A stretch of DNA of 64,000 nucleotides from Acanthaster planci. Lineage: Eukaryota > Echinodermata > Asteroidea > Valvatida > Acanthasteridae. The position numbers were made by a program, and so were the translations under genes. Location: NCBI RefSeq assembly GCF_001949145.1, contig NW_019091355.1, positions 4,851,842 through 4,915,841 on the forward strand, in the 5' to 3' direction. The notes under the pieces were generated by a model. It was not told where the DNA came from. It saw nothing but the letters and a program-made list of their open reading frames with translations, and searched no databases. Of this stretch, positions 11,707 through 24,623 are shown one piece after another; position 1 is the first letter of the stretch; each line of letters starts with the position of its first letter.

Positions 11707-12107
11707 CCCATTTTACTGATGGCAATACAATTCTATTCGCCACAACAACAAATCTCGTTCGCTTTCAACTGCAGAATACTTTAAAGAGAAATTCTCACAA
11801 ACGAAACGTCTCATTTCTTCTTGGGTTAGCCCAAAGCTGCGACAAATGCGTTGCATCTGCCGCTCTTTCTTGTAAATGGTTGATCCATCACTGGCTAGAC
11901 AGGTTTGCCCGAAAAACACAAGCAGGAAAATGATGACACCAACTCAAAAGAAACGAGCATCCCTTAGTTAATAGAAGAGATAAACATAATCCACTGTTAA
12001 GTATTGACACAATTTATTTGGGGCAAATTGTGCGAGCCAAAGCAAGATAGCGATTCCTTTTGTAGTGTGCGTGTACAGTCTCAACTGTTTGCAGGAGTGC
12101 ATCGCAA

Positions 12108-12262
12108 TGTAAAAAAAGGTTGGTCGAAACAGTGTTGGGCATTTGTTGTTATTAGTCCAACCTTGGTCGAAGCTACCACATTGTTGGTCAATTTTCCGTC
12201 ACTGTTGGTCAAACATTGACCAAATATTGGGAAGAATTTGCCCAAAGGTTGCTAAGGTGATA
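12108..12262. repeat. TTGGTC-rich non-coding repeat
   Basis: GTTGGTC or its inverse GACCAAC/TTGACCAA recurs several times within 150 bp (for example near 12118, 12188, 12205 and 12218). This looks like a remnant of an inverted-repeat element. No coding exon is seen between the gap and the PAQR3 start apart from possible untranslated leader exons. Confidence 0.35.
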
Positions 12263-13465
12263 TTTTTACCAACACAGAGCAGGACTGAGGGGTGCAATGC
12301 ACTGTTCACGTGATTATTACTTTTCACTCACACCCACACACACCCATAACAGTTTTCTCTTGAAAAGAAGATCAATTGGCGTAAACATCTAAGGGAATGT
12401 AGAAATACAGGCCAGAATCAACTCCCTTGGTTTTGGGGCTTCCATTCGAGGGCAGAGTTGATAAATTACAGATGAAAAACGTCCCTCAGTGCCCGAAAAG
12501 TAGAGGGAAGTCATTTGACAAAATGGCTGCGCGCAGGCTTTGTGAACTATCATATGTTGGGAGTACTGAGTGAGTCTTGTGTGAATGATTCGATAATCGG
12601 TTAGCCCAACAAAAAATGTAAAGAAACAGGAAGACTAAGGACAAGACAGTAATTCAGTTTTGAGAATTCCATTCATGTCGGCTCGCATGCCCTGAACTTC
12701 GTTCAGCCTGAATGGGACTTGAATTTGTACACTACGTGAGGTGCTCGGCAAGAAGATCAATCTGGGATATAAAGCTCTAGCGCCCTCTCGTGGAGTGGCT
12801 TCCTCGCCCTTTTAGTGTTTATTTTTCCGGCCGGTCAGGTTTTGCTGGCAATAGAAAAGATTTCCACAACGGTTTTGGATCTGATTTTGGAAGGTACTAT
12901 TGGGCTTGTTAAATTCGTGTAGTAACAGTGCAAGAGATTCTCATAAATGAAACCAGAAAGTGACATTTAAGCTCGTACCGTGCATTGCCCGAGGCCTATT
13001 TTATGTCCTCTGTGCGTTTTCTACATGTACATGGCATGCATGCATGTTTTCCTTCCTCCATGGACGTACATGTACATAGTATACGATTACGATTATAAAA
13101 ACCGGTCTCGGTCTTCTCCGTCACGGTCCTTGCTCTTGCACACTCAATGTCTCTATGAAATGAAGAGGTAATCCGTCGTATTTTTGCATTGGATGCAGAA
13201 AATGTAAATTGTAACATCTATGTGTTGATGATTTCAGTCGAGATATGAAATTTCTACTTTTGACCCTGACTTGCGTTTTGCACGGAATATTGAATTGTCC
13301 ATCTCTTTTGAAGTTATTTCCAAAACCCTCTCTGATTGGCTGTTAATTGTGTGTGAATTTGATTTGGGAATTACATGTAATGGAAAAACCTTTCGAGACT
13401 GTGTTCATGCACCGAGGAGGAATAAGTCCTCCGTGGTTCATGTTGTGTTGTTTTCTGGTTTATAG

Positions 13466-16400
13466 ATGAACGGCACTGTCAAAGATCGTCCATTAGACTC
13501 AGCATACATCGATCCCTACTACCTCAAGAATGACTCCAGTGGGTTTAAAAGGTTCCACTTCTCTGAGGTGCCTCATTATCTGCAAGGAAATCCATTTATT
13601 CATCGTGGATACTTCTCCCAGTTGTCCTATAAAAAATGTATCCAAAGGTATGTCTGTTTGTCCAATAAACTATCTGTACAATTGTGATTGAGTAAAGGTA
13701 GGGGATATTGGACTACTTTGCAGTCCTGAGATGCTTTTGCTGTTGTACGGACATGACAGGTGAACATGCGTGGTGAGTGTTTTTGGATAGTCAGAAATTT
13801 CACTGCGGAAAATCTGTATCTAGTTCTGTTCCCTCACTGAATTTTTATTAAATGAGACGGAATTCAAACCTAGTGCGATTTTTGGACACTTCTCTCATTA
13901 AAAAACTCCCTCCGAGCCTCAAATAACACAAAGAAAATGACATCTCCTACAGTGAACTGTATGAACCGATCTAAAAGCACTAGTATCCATCAAGACAAGA
14001 CAAAATAATGAAACTGATTATCTTGTGACTTTTTTTGGGGGGGGGAGTAATTCTAATCTCCCAAACTCCTGGAATATGTTTTAAACCTGCATCTAGGTGT
14101 ACATGTCTTGGGCTGTGCACCTTAACCACTTGGCCATGTGCTCACCCAGCAACGAAGGGTGAATTTAACAATTGAAATGTGTAGGTTTCATATTAAAAAC
14201 ACAAAGTGCAACTGGGCACCAGAAAAATAAACTCTTCATCAAGCAAATGGTTAATGAATTTGTTTCGTGTGGACTCCAACCCACAATTTTTGACTAACAT
14301 CAGTGCCCAAGAAGGCTTGAAAGAGTTGTGACTCTAAAACTACACACTGCTGCCCTCAGAAACTCAAGAGATATATTTTAAGTGGATACAATTGTCGTTA
14401 GTTTTCAGCTTCACGTGTTTGTCTTTTGTTCTGTTATTTTCTACCTAGCACCTTTCTGTGGTCCAACGAGACTGTGAATGTGTGGAGTCACCTTATCGGA
14501 TTCCTGATCTTCTTGGCTCTGATGATATACGATAACCTCGTTACCATCCCAAAGTTGAATGGAGTGTTGAATGACCACCTGATATACACTCTCTACCTGT
14601 CGTGTTTCCAGGTAAGTCTAGAAGACTGACATAAAAACAAGGATTAGACATTTTGGGCAACGCTTTTGCAAACTGCTTACTCACCGAAATGGCCTGTTTA
14701 AAGTTAGGAGGTGTGGCAGTTTGATCCGAGCAGAATCCAGGATCGAAGGTCAAACCCACTAAGCTAATTTGGGAGAAGGTGAAGTCCGGGTTTGGCCCCT
14801 TCTGCAGTGGCAATACAATAGTGTGTTCAGAGATTCTTTTATTCTAAGCATGAATAAATAAAGTTGTTCTAAATCTTGAAAATAACAGTATTAAATACAG
14901 TGGCAGATTCTGATCTTCACAAACTTGTAGTTTGACTCGAGCCACTTCGGTGTTTGAACAGCGCATGCCCAGTCCAAGGCTATTTGGGAACAGCGACACG
15001 CATGCATGTGATAGTCTGGCCTATCGATGTAGCCACACACTGACCCGTTCACGTGCTTTGTTCCCGAAAGATCTTGGGTTTTTGAACGTGCTCATTCTGA
15101 TCAGTGTGAATTCTGTCCATTGCAAACCCATCACAAAGTTTACTGTTTATTATGGATCAGTTTGTGGACTTCAGTTGCATACACCATGCATTGGCTAATT
15201 TAATATCAATTAGCAGGCATTTACATGTATTGAATTTTGTTCTTGTGGCATAAGGCCACAAACCTGCTGTTCCTTAGAGTTGCACTTGTTGGGATAGACA
15301 TGAAATTCTCCAGGAATAGGTTGGACTCATAACGGGGACAGAAATATCTGGCTGCTTGAGTGTAGAAAAAAGTATTTTCAGTCGAAGACAGGTGCCAAAA
15401 TCATGCCTAGTGAGTTGCACTAATGCTGTGAAATTTGCCATTGTCAAAACACACTGTGTTGCTGAAGTAGACTCCTTTGGCTGCGACTGCCATGCTGTCT
15501 TCCCCGGCGTTTTTTGGTCTCTCTAGGTTTGTATGCTGTGCTCAGCCGGATTCCACCTGTTCCGTGTTCACTCCGAGGAGGTGTCCAAGCGTTGGCTCAG
15601 TCTGGACTTGGCTGGCATCTCTGTTGGCATGCTGGGATGTTACCTCCCTTCTGTCTACTATGGGTTCTTGTGCTTTCCGGTAAGAGCGAGAGTTTTGGAT
15701 ACACCTGTCGTAAGTGGTCACTGTTGATAATGGATGGGTGTCGGGGGTGACGTCGGTGTGCTGGGGCGGGGCATGTACCTTGCTCAAAGAGTGACGTTAC
15801 TTTCCCTTATGAATGGGAATAAATATGTGCTTGGTCAGTGTTAAACTAACATTTCAGACTGGTTTAGGCGACTGAACGCTGATTATGCCCTCACCTGCAG
15901 CTCGGGCATTAGTCCCATCCATTCTCCAGAGCTGGTCTTCAATGTATGTGTAAGACAGGCCAAGCAAATATTTATTCCCTTATTATGATCAGCGTAAGTT
16001 GATGTCACTCTTAACATATTACAGCTCAAGTGATCTTTATAAATGGAAGCAGCTGATAATGTTTGAGCGCTTTGGCATCTTGTTTCACCCTTGGGTGAGC
16101 CTTTAGTGTGGACTTGTAACCTGTCCAAACCTACCGTATCTGACCCACAGGCCTATGCACTAATGATACCACACTTTGTTAACATGTGCACTTGCCTATG
16201 GAACCATTGGGGGCCCATGAGCCGCAGAACTCCATAGGAAAGCGCGCACTGTTTAGTTAAGCGGCTTGAACCCTTTATACAATGTGTTTTTCCTGTCCTA
16301 GTTCTGGAAGAACATCCACATGGTGATCGTGATGCTCCTTCTGATCATGACGCTGATCGTACAGCTGCACCGTCGATTCCTGACGTCCGCGTGGGCCACC

Positions 16401-17736
16401 AGACGGCTCCTACTGTTCGTCGTGTCTGTCGCCTACGGCGTCGGGCCGAGTGTACACTGGATATTTCTCTACGGAGGCTTCAAGGAAGAAATAGTTCTGG
16501 TGGGTTACAGGCGGCATCTACATTAAGGTGGCTGCATAGTTAGTACAAAGGAGAGAAGGGAAATGAATCTGATGTCGGAAAGCAATCACCGCAAATAAGG
16601 CAGAGAAATGGAATGTGTTCAGCCTTTCCAAATTTTGCATAACGGATAATGAATTTATTAAGATATTAACAAAAATTGCAAAATTACCAATAACCCAACT
16701 TATCCGTTATCCGGTGTTGAACCACAATAACCAACAGTATCTTAAGCTATTCTAAACACGGAGATGTGGGGAATCAAATTCTGCATGATTGTAAACTTCT
16801 AGCATTTCGACCAACTTTTTCCTGTTTCTGTATTTGGATTCAAGCCAGATTTTCAGCTGCTGCAATTAAATCCGTCTGTCCACAGTTTCGTAACTGTGCT
16901 TCATTTCTTTTGTCTTTCAGGTTTTTATTCCTAAACTGGTCCTGATGTACTCCTTAGCAATCCTAGCCCTGTTTTTTTATGCCAGCCAATTTCCAGAACG
17001 TTGCTTCCCAGGTACGATACATACATCTCTGTACCTTTTCAGTTTTCATCAACCCTCCTTCTGTTTTAACCGTCAAAAACAGTCAAAAATGCCTTCCACT
17101 TGATTTCCCCCAGTACACGGACACATATGGGAAATTTGACTGATATGTATCAGGAGGGTTAAGTGGTTGCATGTACTTTTTGCTACTTTCACAGTCTTCC
17201 TAATCACGACCTGCCTTTGCAGCAGAAATGTTGTATCTCGCGGCACTACAGTATATTAGCATGAACGCTGGCCAGCGTTTACCCGTTTGGGACAAATTTT
17301 CCATGAATCAGGGAATTGACAGGACTGTTACAGTATGCAACCAAGCACTTGCCGTAACGAAGTCATTTCTTTAATGCTTGAATAGGGTGAACACTTGTTA
17401 AGAGCTTATAGAGACTAGTATCTTTCAGACTTCCTTTTCATCCGAGACCGGTTCTTTCAAGGACCAGGTTCTTTCAAGGATACCTGTTAAAAAAATTCGA
17501 GCCTGGTTCCTTTTTGTGGTCCGGCATTTATATGCTCTGCCCTTGAATTCCCCCAAATTTGTGGTTTTTTTTAATGTGCTGCAGGTAAAGTAGACTACAT
17601 CGGCTCCAGTCATCAATGGTGGCATATCATCATTGTCACTGTGTTTCTCTGGTGGCATCAAGTTGGAATAGATCTAGCCGAATACAGGACCAACTATCCA
17701 TGCCCCAGCGATAACAGGGATCCGTCTTCTTCATAG
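13466..17736 (+). CDS. PAQR3: PAQR3, progestin and adipoQ receptor family member 3, complete coding region in six exons
   Basis: Seven-TM protein; vertebrate PAQR3 (RKTG) is a Golgi protein that tethers Raf kinase. The coding exons are 13466-13647, 14449-14611, 15527-15679, 16302-16499, 16921-17011 and 17585-17736, all with GT-AG borders, joining to 312 aa (human about 311). Evidence includes SNETVNVWSHLIGF before TM1, CSAGFHLFRVHS and LDLAGISVGMLGCY, GSSHQWWHIIIV in the last membrane segment, and the family-typical QFPERCFPG. The PAQR metal-site residues are present: His125 and Asp142 (17 apart) and His272/His276 (4 apart), the same spacing as in AdipoR1. The ATG is preceded directly by a splice acceptor (GGTTTATAG), so an untranslated first exon probably lies upstream, perhaps at about 12800-13170. 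Introns hold dispersed repeats. Confidence 0.96.
14900..15200 (+). repeat. Dispersed repeat in PAQR3 intron 2, related to one in GST-A intron 4
   Basis: The words ACAGCGCATGCCCA, GGGAACAGCGACACGC, GATAGTCTG, GCTTTGTTCCCGAAAGA and TTGGGTTTT recur with substitutions at 23610-23790 in the same order. A shorter version sits near 40855-40925. No coding capacity; element class unknown. Confidence 0.5.
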
Positions 17737-19172
17737 CCTAAACCCTGTGATATCCCCAGTTGATAGTAACTCCTCCCCCAATTTCCCTGCCACTGCATCC
17801 CTACCGTTTCCCAAGTTGGAACAAAATCAGTGAAACACTAAGAAGTCGTTATGTCGTTCATTTTGTTTTGAAAATGGCCTTGATTGTACATTCGCACAGT
17901 TCCTTCTCTCATTCCTATTTGACTTACGGATATAACCCTTGGGTGCCGCAGAGCAAACTGTGTTTCACGGTACCCAAGTCTAAGGGTAGCCCGAGTGTCG
18001 CCCTTTCTGCTCTGCCATGTGCTCCATGCAAGAGAGCATCTGTTACATAGATTCAGTCCAAGCTACGTATCCCAAAGCTACTTCCCGACCCCTATGACAA
18101 CGTACGCATACATCGCCACCCCAACTTCAGTTGTAATTGCAATTTTAATTAGTCAGATATGCATTTTATGGTAATTTACCACGCACTAAGTAACTGTTCA
18201 TTTTGAAACATCTTGCCAAAGAGTTTTGTTGCCTCATTTGTTTCTCGGAGTAAATTAGGATTTACAACATTTTTGTGAGATTACTTCCTGCGGCACATGA
18301 CATTAAAAAACTACTGCGTTGTACACCCCATTTGAGTGCCCATATAAATGACTGACAATGACTTTAAAGGCCTACCCTCATCATAAGGCCAAATGCACAG
18401 TGCTAATATCTACTGGAAGCAATATTTTCTTGCCAAAGATTTTGCACCTTTATTTAAGTTTAAGATTGAACTGTCAGGTTTGTTAACAAGTGCTGGATTT
18501 TTTTTAAACCTGTATAAAGATGTTGCTTACATTTGTCCCTGAGTAGCAATTTGGTCAAAAAATTAACCATCAGGACAAGTATCGATGTCTCTATTTTAAA
18601 CAGAATGCTGTATACTGACTTCTCATCAAGTTCTTATCAAGATCGGTCCAAAATGCTTTTCTGCAGCTGGCCGTGAAACCTCCACAGGGAGTTGATTTTA
18701 CTTCTTTCATGGATGCATGCGATGGCAGTTGTTGAGTGTTTTGAAAACAGCCTAAGAGAGCCGCTAAAGAAAATTGGCAAATGCAAAGGTTAGCACCGTG
18801 TTGAGGTACATGTATATCGGGACAGTTTCAAACCAGGAGTTTAAATGCGAGTTGTTTGCCAAGTCATTCTTCAGAGTGATTTAATAACTGTTCGAAATTT
18901 GAAGAAAAATCTATGAGAATCCTCTAGCTAAACCCAAATTATGATTTTGATACCATGGAATACCGGTATATTATTTTATTGACTTCAATATTTAGAAGCA
19001 AATGAATATCAGTCCTGTGGAATTTGTAAGCTCACTGTTCTGTTTGATTTTTATTTTATTTTTAATGCATATCGATGCATGTAAATATTATCGTCGGTTT
19101 AAAATGTTTAAAATTGCTGTGATTGTAAGCAAATATTTGAACGAATGCACATCATGCAGATGTTCCAATAAA
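17737..19172 (+). other. Probable PAQR3 3' untranslated region
   Basis: AT-rich sequence follows the PAQR3 stop with no further exon-like segment. The first convincing poly(A) signal is AATAAA at 19167-19172, giving a 3' UTR of about 1.45 kb if used. This is inferred from position only. Confidence 0.5.
19167..19172 (+). terminator. Candidate poly(A) signal of PAQR3
   Basis: Canonical AATAAA in TTCCAATAAAGAATG, followed within about 40 bp by a GT-rich stretch (GATTGTTGTTTTG). Confidence 0.5.
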
Positions 19173-19209
19173 GAATGTCTTATACATATATAGAAAGATT
19201 GTTGTTTTG

Positions 19210-20150
19210 CCAGAAAGTTCCAGCATTTCAGTCTGTAGAATATGTGACAGTTGGGATGACGGTATGTTGAATTTTTCTGTGGATTTTCATCCAGTGGTTG
19301 GTTAATAGCACCCTCAAGTTGGGTACGTTGTAAACATGAATCACCTACACACGTAGGACTCTGCTTAACTTTGGATGGTTGATTTTCGTGCCTAGCCCAT
19401 GCAATTCTGCCGAGAGTTTTAATGTGATCTTTTGTGTTTACCTGGTATAATAATATAAATCATACATAAAGTAGAAATAAAAAACACTACAAATTCTAAA
19501 GAGATTTGAGATGATTTTCCACGAATGTGGACAGGTAGACATCTTACCAGGATGGGACACCATCGGAGATGAGGCAATGTGGAGACTGGCTTTGGGCTTA
19601 TTTGAAATGATGTTGGGGGCCAAAAAAAATAATTTAAAACCTAACATACGGTCCCAAAATCCTAGTATAGCCTTTATTTCGTAATATTATGTTTTCTTAG
19701 TTTTGGTGATAATATTTGATAAATAATACAAACACGGGGTTATAGTTCCGGCCAGTTGTAAACTGAACAACTTAAAATTTCTCTGTGTAATATCCCAAAT
19801 CACGATTTTTGTGCACGATACCTGCCAAGCTTCAGTGGACAAAATTCAGTTGGCCAACCAGATAAGGAGTTGCTATCGTTACGGGCCTAGTTTATACTTT
19901 GCTTTCGTAACTCCTGGAAGACGAGACCAAAGATCGTAGAGAGCCACGTCGCAGGCTACGGCAGGGTTACAAAAAGCAGCAAGTCTGGGAATAATTGCGA
20001 GTAAACGTTGAACTTTGTCACGTGTAGTTCAGTGGCTTCTATTTTAAGTTCACATACATTTTTGGCGTTCCAGCATGCTTGTCCGATGGTCCAACCAAGG
20101 TCCAAGCAGCATAGCGCTAGTCCACTTTGCATTTGACACTCTCCATGGAG
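19210..20150. other. Intergenic region between PAQR3 and the GST array
   Basis: I see no exon, tRNA or clear repeat structure here. It should contain the distal promoter of GST-A. Confidence 0.5.
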
Positions 20151-20151
20151 C

Positions 20152-20157
20152 TATAAA
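20152..20157 (+). promoter_or_regulatory. TATA box of GST-A
   Basis: TATAAA in GGAGCTATAAATTATAAAACG, about 100 bp upstream of the GST-A start codon. A start site near the CACTCACTCAG initiator-like sequence (about 20170-20180) would leave a leader of about 80 nt. Confidence 0.6.
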
Positions 20158-20254
20158 TTATAAAACGTATGCACTCACTCAGCACGACTGCAAGCGCCAT
20201 ACTTAACAGAAAATCGTTCCACCAAAAGCAGTGTTGTGTTCAAAACCTACAAAG

Positions 20255-23200
20255 ATGCCATCCTACAAGCTGTATTACTTCGACGGTCGGGGACGAGGGG
20301 AGGCGACCAGAATGCTGTTTGCGGTCGGTGGCTGCGATTTCGAGGATGTCCGAGTTAGCCCTGAGGAATGGTCGGACATGAAACCGAGTAAGTAGCTAGC
20401 TGTCATGCATTGCGCGTTGCTGTTCTATGCTTGAATTATTCAGGGTGCTTGGGGCTAGCACTCAGCAGCACTCTGTTCTAGTCCAGCCTTGTTCACCATT
20501 TGACCTCCCGTTGTTCCAATCAATAACTTTTATGCCCAAAATCCAAGGGTAGTTAACACTTTGAGTGATGTACAAAGTCTTTATGATATGCACTGATGTT
20601 ATGTGAACGGTTTCTGACCGGCGGGCGTGAACGTGTACATGTATGTAATACATGTACTTGAACCTTGTACATGTATTGTACATGTACATGTACATACGTG
20701 CATGAGGCAGACGGCGGAGATGAAGGCGACCCAGCGAGAGCCCCCAGCACTAAGCTACGGAAGCGTATAAGGGCCATTTGCCATTTTTTTCGAGTTACTT
20801 TTTTTCAAGATAGTAAGCGCCACGGCGAGTTAAATCGTTGAATGTGTATCTCGTTGCACGAGTTACACGATCTTACTGCGGCGTGAAATTGAAATCCCAC
20901 CGCAGTAAATATTTCAGCAGTTTCATAAATCCTATCTATATCGTGTCATTGTTCTCAGATGTATAATCAGGGTGGAATTCAGTGAAATTGGGTTTCAGAT
21001 TGCTTTAAAACCAAACTTGATTCAACAAAGATTGATTTCCAACACAAAAGAAAACCAACCAAAGAAATCTCATTGTTGGGTATGAATTTCCATATTCGGA
21101 AATGGTGTGGCCTACTTGGATAGACTGCCTGTTGAAAGGATTACGGTGCCTTTTCATTTATACTTAAAATAGTCATACATGTATTTGCATAAGCGTCGCG
21201 AGGGGGACCCTGAAAAGAACGAAGAAAAAGAAACCAGCCAAAGAAATGACAATAGAATGAAATTATTCGCTTGAGAAAAAAAAGAAAGAAAATCGACCCC
21301 CTCCGGCGGTTAAATGTTATTGTTTTAACTATAGACGGTTTGCCTCCCTCCGCTGAAAAAAATTCTGGCGACGCTCATATCATGCATATTTTTAGCCAAT
21401 GTGTGTTGCCATTTTAGACAAATCCTTGATTGCTATGATTTAGGAGATTTCAAGAGGCAAAAAGAAAAATGAAGTGAAGGTGAAAGGGAGTCTAGCACAC
21501 ACTTTTCATCTACTAAATTGAAATTCCCAAGTTCTTGGACCTCACATTCATGCGTTCACTCGTCACAAACCACCCATTATGGGCGGGCACTGTGAAGGGC
21601 AAATCTGGCACATATTTTTTGATGAGAGCTTAGTGGACATAGCTTATTTAAATTTAACATTTGAACACGGGTCGACACTTCCGGCCTGGTGCATATGACA
21701 CCCGTGAACTTACACTTAAGTTGAGGATTACGGCACTAAGTAACCTATTGCCTGGAGCATCCAAAGCTGTGAGATATTTCATGCGTTGCGTTTGTAAAAG
21801 TACTGTTTTTGATCTCCATTATACTATAAATTAATGAATTTCGACTGATGTCACTTCAAGGTCGCTTGCTTCTGTTTGGCACTTGGAAAATGTAGGAAGG
21901 AATAAAACCACTGTACCCCTCATCTCAATGTGGAAATTCACATTAAAAAATAAGATTTCTTTTGCTTTCTTGTATATTGGAAAACAAGCTTCGTTGACAT
22001 GTAACCAAATCTCACAGCGTTTCAGGCTTATTGAAAAACAATGCGGGCTGAATCTAGGACTTATAAAACTATTGAAACATTCCCTGCGACGGGATATCAA
22101 TTTGACGCTCCTGTAAGATCGTATAACTCGCCACGGCGAGATAGACATTCAACGATTTCACTCGCCGCGGCGAGATGGCGAGACGCCAGGCCCTGTGCTT
22201 AGCGGGGGGGGGGCGATGCCACCGTCTGGACGTCGGCAAGGCTGCGACTGCCTAGGTTTTACGGCTAGTTGAGATTTAAACATTTGGGTGGGCCTTTGAA
22301 AGTTTGGAATCAAAATGGTGCTATGTTTTCAAAATCCTAAATGTGTATGTGAAAATAATCACAGGGCAGCACCATGGATGAGTAGAGATTAATATCATTT
22401 TTATTCCCTTTACTGCAGAAACTCCTCTTGGTCAGATTCCTGTTCTCGAAGTTGACGGGAAGCAGTTGCCTCAAAGTGGAGCGATCGAACGTTATCTCGC
22501 CGGGGAATTCGGTAAATACCTCTTCAGGTGATCGTTGTTGACTCGTTTCATTGTTTGAATGAACTCTATCCGATGAGTGCTGGACAAACTTTCGTCGTGC
22601 ATGCGTCTTTGAAAAGAAGTTGACATTCCCAGTCCCCTCTAAGGCCGGTGGGAACGAGAAAAGTTGGCAAATAACGTGCGTACTAAAAAAGTACACATCG
22701 ATGGTTCTCAGGTGACATTCGAACCTATAGGCCGCAAAGGTGGAAAAAGAGAGAGACGTACCACCGTGGAAACTCGATACTCCAGGGTTATTTTTGTGTA
22801 GGAGGAGGTAACGAAAGGAATATCAAAATATCACTGGAACTCCAAGCAGTATGATTTCGGCTTACTCCTTGTTTTTCGTAGGTCTGCTCGGCTCCAATAG
22901 TTGGGAAGCTGCGCAGATAGACGCAGTGTATCACACGGTGATCGAATTAATGGGAACACTCCTTCAAATTGAGTTTTACGAAAAAGACGAAGAGAAAAAG
23001 GTAATAAAAAACACTTACGAATTTTCACTTGATTGTTCCTTCTGCGTTTATTTGGAATTTGGAAAGAAAAGAGAACAATCATCTTCCAGACTGCCACGGT
23101 TAGTTTAAACTCATTATAAATATCATAGTTTGACAGAAGAGTCATCGTAAACTTTTAGTCAAGATTTTTTTTTCATTACTATTCCATCAAAAAAATCACA

Positions 23201-24516
23201 CTCGCAACAAACAAAATTCCTATTTTCCAAACTTCCCATGCGATATTGGAAAGCTCTGCAGGCTTGTAAAATCGATTAGTGTATGACGTGCTTGTTTTCA
23301 GAAAGCTGGACTGGCAAAGTATTACAACGGAGAGGCGCCGAGGAGAATGGCAGGCCTTACCAAATTGTTTGAGATGTACGGAGGAGGGGATGCAGGCTTC
23401 TTTGTTGGAGACAAGGTCAGATACAAAAATAATAAACAGTTAAGTTGTCAAAAAGGTGGTGAAGGACATTTATACTGACTGGATATTTTTGAAAGATTTG
23501 TTATTATTCCTTTTGTGCATGCAACAAAGACCATAGAGCTGGGATGCTAAGTTTGTGCGAGCGCTTCCAATCGTACAAGTGCAACTACATTTGAATTTCC
23601 TTTTGGAATTAGCCAGTTCGGTATTTCAACAGCGCACGCTCAAACTGAAGTGCGTCAGAGGTTATTCGAGAACAGCAGCACGCGTGCGCAATAGTCTGTT
23701 CTGTCAGGGCATCGATACGCCGACTCACGCGCGCGGTTTGTTCCCAAAAGACCTTAGCTATTTTCCAATAGTCAACTTCGGCTCCGTCTCAGGGTTCAAC
23801 TGGTTTTTACTAGCTGACTTTGAATCTTTAAGCGCAGTAATCAGTGTAATAGTGCCACAGAACATCAAACAAGATGCAAGAAAGCCAAAAACAATAATTT
23901 AAACGCTTCAGGCCCAGGAGATTAGTTTTGGGAACGAAGCCTGAGGAGGAGACGAAGTTGAGTATTGGAAAACGGCCCTTGCCTTGATGAAATGCCGGAC
24001 TGACTCATCCGCCTTGAGCAGAAGCACCCCCTCGTACGTTGAAAAGAGCCATGCTAGTCAGGAGTGTTCATTATGCTGGTAGGGACGCCACTGTAACGCG
24101 TGCATTTCAGAAATAGTCGTTTGTGAACTAGCTTCAACCAAAGGAGCTTCCGTCACTAGGAAAATTGCACCCTCTCTTGGTCCAGCTCGAAGCTCATTAA
24201 TCGTCAAACCGGGTTGCTCCGTGCCACATAAGGAAGTAAATTTGGAAAGCAACAAGCTACCAGTAGGCAGTGGCAGACCCAGCTTACCAACCAGCAAACA
24301 AACTGAAACTATAAACTGAGCAACCTAATCAGTCATCATTTCTTCTTTCATCTTACACAGATTTCCCTGGCCGACATCAACTTCTTCGCGATGACTGAAT
24401 ACTTCGACGCAGAAGAACTGAAGAAGTATCCGAAAATGGAGGCGCTGCGCAGTCGCGTGGCAGCCAATTCGCGATTGGCTGCCTTTATGAAGAACCGCTC
24501 CACACCGCAATTCTGA
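20255..24516 (+). CDS. GST-A: sigma-class glutathione S-transferase / HPGDS-like, complete, five exons, most diverged copy
   Basis: Coding exons 20255-20387, 22419-22511, 22882-23000, 23302-23415 and 24361-24516 join to 204 aa. The N-terminal thioredoxin-like domain starts [16 protein letters not shown]; Tyr8, Arg14, Trp39, Lys43 and Gln63-Ser64 match the GSH-site residues of human HPGDS by position, and VLEVDG precedes the QS pair. Exons 3-5 give the helical domain ([19 protein letters not shown]). Intron phases are 1, 1, 0, 0, as in the downstream copies. It differs most from the others: exon 4 has one extra codon, residue 97 is Glu rather than Asp as in HPGDS, and the end reads RSTPQF instead of RPQTQF. 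Likely a cytosolic enzyme in GSH conjugation or prostaglandin isomerisation; which substrate is not readable from sequence. ATTAAA at 24618 is a plausible poly(A) signal. Confidence 0.96.
20633..20700. repeat. TACATGTA-rich palindromic cluster
   Basis: The self-complementary word TACATG/CATGTA repeats about nine times within 70 bp in GST-A intron 1 (GTACATGTATGTAATACATG and following). Isolated TACATGTA words are common elsewhere in the window (for example 395-406, 13024 and 13070), so this is a genome-wide simple-repeat type rather than a specific site. Confidence 0.7.
20815..22175. mobile_element. Non-autonomous DNA transposon with about 60-bp terminal inverted repeats in GST-A intron 1
   Basis: The left end at 20817-20875 (starting GCGCCACGGCGAGTTAAATC, then GTTGAATGTGTATCTCG, then GAGTTACACGATCTTAC) is found inverted at 22113-22173 (GTAAGATCGTATAACTCGCC ... 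CATTCAACGATTTCACTCGC). The roughly 1.24-kb interior shows no transposase. Target-site duplication is not clear. Class unknown; long TIRs and no coding argue for an internally deleted or MITE-like element. Confidence 0.75.
23610..23790 (+). repeat. Dispersed repeat in GST-A intron 4
   Basis: Partner of the PAQR3 intron repeat: ACAGCGCACGCTCA, GAGAACAGCAGCACGC, AATAGTCTG, GTTTGTTCCCAAAAGACC. The preceding part of the same intron (23446-23610) also resembles sequence at 29590-29775 and 39300-39500 in the duplication units, for example GCAACAAAGACCATAGAGCTGGG. Confidence 0.5.
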
Positions 24517-24617
24517 AACGCTGTGTCCAAAACAGTCGAGATTTTTGTTTCCAAACTACGTTATCAGCTGACATTCTTTATGTAACCGACTCTATGTGAC
24601 GCTGAAGAAATTGTCAC

Positions 24618-24623
24618 ATTAAA
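24618..24623 (+). terminator. Candidate poly(A) signal of GST-A
   Basis: ATTAAA in CACATTAAATAATCG about 100 nt after the stop codon. Confidence 0.5.
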
